From NCBI GenBank assembly GCA_947632015.1, contig CANRNP010000001.1, positions 39,046-103,045 on the forward strand: a stretch of 64,000 nucleotides of DNA. Direction: 5' to 3'. Source of the DNA: an uncultured Clostridia bacterium. GTDB taxonomy: Bacteria; Bacillota; Clostridia; Christensenellales; Borkfalkiaceae. Positions 60,601 to 64,000 of this stretch are shown piece by piece (the first letter of the stretch is position 1; each line of letters begins with the position of its first letter). The notes beneath the pieces were generated by a model that worked only from the letters and a program-made list of their open reading frames with translations, made no database searches and was not told the DNA's origin. A program made the position numbers and the translations under genes.

Positions 60601-63262
60601 CGATCGTGCAGAGATTTTCGAGCTTTTTCCAAGTGACGGCGGAGAGCTTCTGGCGGTAGAATTCGAGAAAGAGCCCCAAAAAGCCCTTCAAGTGCTTGAT
60701 CTCGGCGATGAGCACTTCCGAAGCGCAATACACCCTGTCGCGAAGCGCCTGGGAATACTCGCTCAGGTTCACGTTTTCGAAGGGGGAATTGAACACGCCG
60801 CCGCATTCTTTCGCCGCCGCCGCCGCCGAGAGGATGCGCATTTTGCAATCGGCGAGCTTCCGCTCGGTGAGCGTATCGTAAAACGCGCTCTCGATATCCA
60901 TGACGTCGGGCGCGTCTTTGTTTTGAAGGTAGAGCAAGATCGCCCGGTACACCGAAAGGCCGAGCCGTCTCTTTTTATGCAGCGCGCGCATGGGGGCAAG
61001 AAGTTCCGCGCGCAGGCGCTTGATGTCCTCGGCGGCGCGCGCAAAGCCCATAGCGGGTTCGCCCGCCGTGAGCGAAAGGGTGCTCTCCAACCGCTTTACG
61101 GCGTCCGCCTTGTCCGTCTTTCCGCTGTGAAGTTCGAAGCAGAAGTCACCGATGCCGACGGCGTCCAGCCGCTTTTTTACGACGTCGAGCGCCGCCTTCT
61201 TTTCGGCGACGAAGAGCACCCGCTTGCCGTCCTCCAACGCATTCGCGATGATGTTCGTGATCGTTTGGCTCTTGCCCGTGCCGGGGGGACCGTGCAGGAC
61301 GAAGCTCGCCCCCGTGCGGGAGAGCGCGATCGCCGCGTATTGTGAACTGTCGGCGGGAAGGGGGATGAGGGTCCCCGCGGGATCGCCCGCGTCCTCCTCC
61401 GCAGGCTCGCTCACCGCCGCGCGCTCCATGCGGTTTTTCAAAAGCGCCGAAACGAGCTTGTTCCCCTTCAATTCGTCGAAATGGGAATGGAGATCGTTCC
61501 AGAGCAGATAGCGGCGGAAGGAGAAGGTCGAAAGATAGATGTCGTTCGTGACCGTCCAGCCCTTCATGCCCGCGGTCTCCGCGAGAACCATCGCGCAGAT
61601 CTCGCTGATTTTCAGGGCGGAAACGTCGCCGCCCAAGCCGCGCACGTCGATGTTGAATTCCTGTTTGAGGTATTCGAGTAAGGTGCTGTTGACGAAATAT
61701 TCGCCCTCGGCGGAGCGGACGGAAAAATCTTCGTTGCCCTTCGCCCGCGCGATGTCCAAGGGGGCGAGGACGAGGGGCGCCGACTTCGGCTTGCCGTCCT
61801 CTTTGGAGACGTACCGCAAAAATCCGCACGCGAGGTAGAGGATCTTCGCGCCCGATTCTTCGTCCGCCTCGCGGTTCTTTCTGAGGAGCTGGCGCGCCGT
61901 TTCCGGAAGTTCCGTCCCGTCCGTGCTCACCCGCAGGATCCCCCGCCGCTGTTCGAGCTCGCTCAGTTCCCGCTCCGCCGCGGAGAACGCCTTCGAGAAA
62001 TCCGCCCCGCCCGCAAGTTTCATTTCCGCGCCCGCCAGCCTGCCGCAGAGCGCGTCGGCGTCGGCGGCGCGCACGCGGAGCGCGCCCTTGCCCGTAAAAT
62101 TGAGCAGCGGGTTGCGCACGGAGAGATCGAGGAGCCGCCTCTCCCACAGTTTGTTTTTGGGGAGCTTGCCTTCCAGCCCCGCTTTGCGGTATTCGCGCAG
62201 GGGCGCGGGCGCCTCGTCGGCGGACATTTCCTCGTCCTTGATGAGTTCGGTGCCCTTCGGGCTCTTTTCTCTGAGCGGAAGCACGGGGATCCCCGCGATA
62301 CGGCTCCTGCGCACGTCCGTAAAATATTCGTAGGAATGCTCGGAGAGCTTTTGGGCGAAATGCTTTTCCGACGTCGTGAAATTCACGCTCTTTTCGACGA
62401 AAAGATCGTCCGCGTCGAAAAAGCTGAGGTTGTTGATGCCCTCCGAAATGTATTTGCCGACAATCTCGCCGTCGTCGGTGACGGCGTCGAGGAAACAGCT
62501 CTCATAGAGCCATACGCCGACGCCGACGCCGCGGGGTCCCACCGCGATCACGGGGTTGAGCCGCGCCGCCTCGAAACACGCCGCCGCAAACAGGGCGAGC
62601 TGCAACGGGTTCGCCCTGCGGTCTTTGAGAAGTTCTTTGGAAAAGACGCGCACGGGGCGGGAAATATCGCACTCTTCCCGCGCGATGTTGCACCCCTTGA
62701 TTGCGGCAAAGATCGCCGCCGCCGTCAAACGGACGGCGTTCTTATCCGCCCCCGCGTAGCCGAGGGTTTCGGGGTCGTCCGCCCATTTCTTTCTGCGCTT
62801 GCCCGCGTCGTCGAGGATGCGGGCGCAATCGGCAAGCCGCGGGCGGATGAACGCGGGAAGGCGTTCGAGGTTGCCTTCGAGCCCCTCCCAGAAATCGTAG
62901 GGAAGGACGGTGAGGGTCCCCTTTTCGCGGCAAAGCTCCTCATCCCCCGCGGTGACCGTAGCCGTGACCGGCTGCTCGCGGCATTCGGAATTCTCGGAAA
63001 GGAAGAGCGGAGAAAAGATCCCCTCGGCGGAAAGTTCCACCGTGCTCTCGAAGGGCACCGTGCAATCTTCCCCGTAGGGAACGAGAAGCCCCGCCTCGTC
63101 CCAAAGGGAAACGCGGCATTCCAGCTCTTCGGAATGCGCGTTCTTTACCTGTACGGTGACGGCGGTGGACAAGAGACAGTCGAGATACCCGACATATTTC
63201 GGCAACCGAAGTGAGAGCGCTACCTTTTCTTTCAGCTCCGTTTTACGTTTTTTTCCTGCCAT
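57686..63262 (-). CDS. DUF4011 / SF1 helicase / Vsr-like / DUF3320 multidomain protein
   Basis: WERRLLDLSVRNPLLNFTGKG (DUF4011), VLHGPPGTGKSQTITN (Walker A), LVIFDEASQMTTAEAIG (Walker B), VGDPRQLPP; C-terminal FKIDVAV...KDRNLLQIQTLKRTNWNVIRIN (Vsr/PD-(D/E)XK-like). Confidence 0.9.
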   Translation of the reverse strand: MAGKKRKTELKEKVALSLRLPKYVGYLDCLLSTAVTVQVKNAHSEELECRVSLWDEAGLLVPYGEDCTVPFESTVELSAEGIFSPLFLSENSECREQPVTATVTAGDEELCREKGTLTVLPYDFWEGLEGNLERLPAFIRPRLADCARILDDAGKRRKKWADDPETLGYAGADKNAVRLTAAAIFAAIKGCNIAREECDISRPVRVFSKELLKDRRANPLQLALFAAACFEAARLNPVIAVGPRGVGVGVWLYESCFLDAVTDDGEIVGKYISEGINNLSFFDADDLFVEKSVNFTTSEKHFAQKLSEHSYEYFTDVRRSRIAGIPVLPLREKSPKGTELIKDEEMSADEAPAPLREYRKAGLEGKLPKNKLWERRLLDLSVRNPLLNFTGKGALRVRAADADALCGRLAGAEMKLAGGADFSKAFSAAERELSELEQRRGILRVSTDGTELPETARQLLRKNREADEESGAKILYLACGFLRYVSKEDGKPKSAPLVLAPLDIARAKGNEDFSVRSAEGEYFVNSTLLEYLKQEFNIDVRGLGGDVSALKISEICAMVLAETAGMKGWTVTNDIYLSTFSFRRYLLWNDLHSHFDELKGNKLVSALLKNRMERAAVSEPAEEDAGDPAGTLIPLPADSSQYAAIALSRTGASFVLHGPPGTGKSQTITNIIANALEDGKRVLFVAEKKAALDVVKKRLDAVGIGDFCFELHSGKTDKADAVKRLESTLSLTAGEPAMGFARAAEDIKRLRAELLAPMRALHKKRRLGLSVYRAILLYLQNKDAPDVMDIESAFYDTLTERKLADCKMRILSAAAAAKECGGVFNSPFENVNLSEYSQALRDRVYCASEVLIAEIKHLKGFLGLFLEFYRQKLSAVTWKKLENLCTIAKNLAAGSYSKYFSVGEEEFSVFFNANRRLDERLAFYNSHFKSFIDLGKDYPEVKRVLENGEDYRTNRSASAAARRIARAALHPLTEEDSVKFLQTLVDINDAVERIKGISLSKNFLDRGGDIVYKRRAEYLGPLYALHDLCAATFLDFNPDSFNGMCVRAAQSGYTLPVLEGYLKAFEAFSHALGGFLTVTNADRSKLPQEDVLDYFSAKAGALIDNVDMLPNWCMYRKTGERLKELGCTFVTDALESGKLTGENVLKGFEKNVCKNFLEINISSDPELSRMTVGSLEDTVEKFRTTWEEFSRITREKIRQDLISRLPAADEEGSLAVEVAAFRRLAKSNLRGTGLRGLFAEVPELLSVLAPCMLMSPTTVAQYLRPQADMFDLVIFDEASQMTTAEAIGSIARAKSCIVVGDPRQLPPTSFFRTGYVDEENLENEDLESVLDDCLALGMPERHLIWHYRSKHESLIAFSNGMYYDNRLCTFPSPDADSKVHLVPVDGTYDRGFTKRNRKEAEALVREVIRRLKDPVLSRSSMGIVTFSSAQQNLVEHLLSKAIANEKLESVAYEGEEPVFVKNLENVQGDERDVILFSVCYGPDASGRVSLNFGPLNQAGGWRRLNVAVSRAREEMAVFSTMTSGMIDLSKTTSKGVAGLKAFLEFAQKGRTTLAVRPATVKEGAGIGKYLARELGGYGYDCRVDVGASDFKIDVAVLDPKDPHSFILAVLFDGTDRFSVKDRNLLQIQTLKRTNWNVIRINCVNYYNNPKREIKRVKELLDKLTGTEKRSGAVAARCARPYRAVKQSGAETAAFFLGGEHDGELTARLKEIVASEEPISRGFLRTRCLATYGVAKSGARLSAKLDALIDACSFRRERVHGIDYFYKNERAVAIGKYRVEETPMRRLEEDFTPFETVSYIKAVLEEKVSVYLDELTALVAGVYRVRLTERFAGFVRDCVAYGEEKGILVRSVSDRITLS

Positions 63263-63403
63263 AATTCTCCTGCGGGAGCGCGTTCTCCCGCTCCTGTCAT
63301 ATCTTCCATATCATAACATTTTTTGGCAAATAACGCAACCTAAGCGCGTCCCCTTTCCGCATTTCGCGCGAAATTTTTTCGCCCCCGGAGCAAAAGCCCA
63401 TGA

Positions 63404-63430
63404 AAAAAGAGCGCGGAGCGCGCTCTTTTT
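63404..63430 (-). terminator. Terminator of M23 peptidase gene
   Basis: aaaaaagagcgcggagcgcgctctttttt. Confidence 0.75.
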
Positions 63431-63445
63431 TCCGTTTCCCGAAAT

Positions 63446-64000
63446 TTACTTTTCTTCGAGGGTGACGTCGATATAGTCCGCGGGGTCTACGGGCTTTTCG
63501 TTCACCTCCATTTCAAGGTGAAGGTGCGTGCCGTCCTTCGCCTCGGTGCCGTAAGCCTGCGCGACTTTTGCGATCACCTGCCCCTGCTTGACCGCGTCGC
63601 CCTCCTTCAAGCCGGAAACGGGCTCCACAAAGCGGTAAGTGCTCTTTACCCCGTCGGCATGCTCCACCTCGATGAGGTTGCCGAGCCGCTCCGAGAGGCT
63701 GATCCGCGTCACCTTGCCGTCCGCCATCGAGCGCACGTCCGTCCCTTCGGGCGCCGCGTAGTCCACCGCCTTGTGGTAATACCACTTATCGAGCGTCTTG
63801 TTCTCGTAGATCTTGAAGTATTCCACCGAGCAAGCCGCCGATTCGATCGGGGCGATGAAGGCGACCTTTTCGCCGGTCGTGGGGTCGTTCGGCTCCTTGC
63901 CTTCGTCGTCCTTGTCGTCGTCTTTGCCGTCGTCCTTGTCGCCGCTTCCCTCCGGGGGCTGTCCGCCCGCAGGGGGATCGCCGCTGTCAACGGGGGGCGC
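63446..64000 (-). CDS. M23 family peptidase (SpoIIQ-like), 5' end outside the window
   Basis: YHKAVDYAAPEGTDVRSMADGKVT...GNLIEVEHADG...GTHLHLEMEVN; open frame continues through an Asp/Gly/Lys-rich linker to the window edge. Confidence 0.85.
   Translation of the reverse strand, partial: APPVDSGDPPAGGQPPEGSGDKDDGKDDDKDDEGKEPNDPTTGEKVAFIAPIESAACSVEYFKIYENKTLDKWYYHKAVDYAAPEGTDVRSMADGKVTRISLSERLGNLIEVEHADGVKSTYRFVEPVSGLKEGDAVKQGQVIAKVAQAYGTEAKDGTHLHLEMEVNEKPVDPADYIDVTLEEK

Noticed and set aside
58955-61345. 796-aa plus-strand ORF inside the helicase
   Set aside because: Antisense shadow of a conserved helicase; no motif.
1-64000. tRNA, rRNA, tmRNA, RNase P RNA genes
   Set aside because: No cloverleaf-like or conserved rRNA segments were recognised in the intergenic regions; a tRNAscan/Infernal run would be decisive.

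Overview
This 64 kb window is almost entirely chromosomal and gene-dense, and comes from a high-GC, low-GC-Gram-positive-type bacterium. A Clostridia / Christensenellales-like origin is my inference. Its predicted promoters are mostly TTGACN-17 bp-TANAAT, its SD motifs are strong, and its rho-independent terminators are GC-rich. Housekeeping content: gap; a pyrBCFKDE operon; rpmA/rplU; thrC; an aspartate aminotransferase; prfA with a DUF1385-PrmC fusion and rpmE; CCA transferase; rmuC; rpsF-ssb-rpsR; dinB; a Tet(M)-like GTPase; asparaginase; a NifS-NifU-Rrf2 Fe-S operon; lysC; cdaA; holA; comEC; and an M23 peptidase cut by the window edge. Accessory content: an AT-rich type II restriction-modification island (11.28-13.4 kb) with a frameshifted nuclease gene; a glucan-degradation/sensing locus (two GH16, GHKL kinase, LytTR regulator, domain-inverted GH3; 32.8-42 kb); an ECF-sigma / membrane beta-propeller pair (8.7-11.2 kb); a cluster of intergenic repeats (14.76-15.35 kb); and an 1858-aa DUF4011/SF1 helicase/Vsr-like protein. 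The observations I consider most worth a second look are: a 35-aa YbbR-like microprotein coupled to cdaA; the DUF1385-PrmC fusion; leaderless-type promoters for the Tet(M)-like gene and for dinB (with a LexA box); divergent promoters sharing one palindromic -35 hexamer; an acidic N-terminal extension on ribosomal protein S18; and the sigma/beta-propeller pair. No tRNA, rRNA or CRISPR array was recognised. All calls come from reading the sequence and supplied translations; no database search was run.
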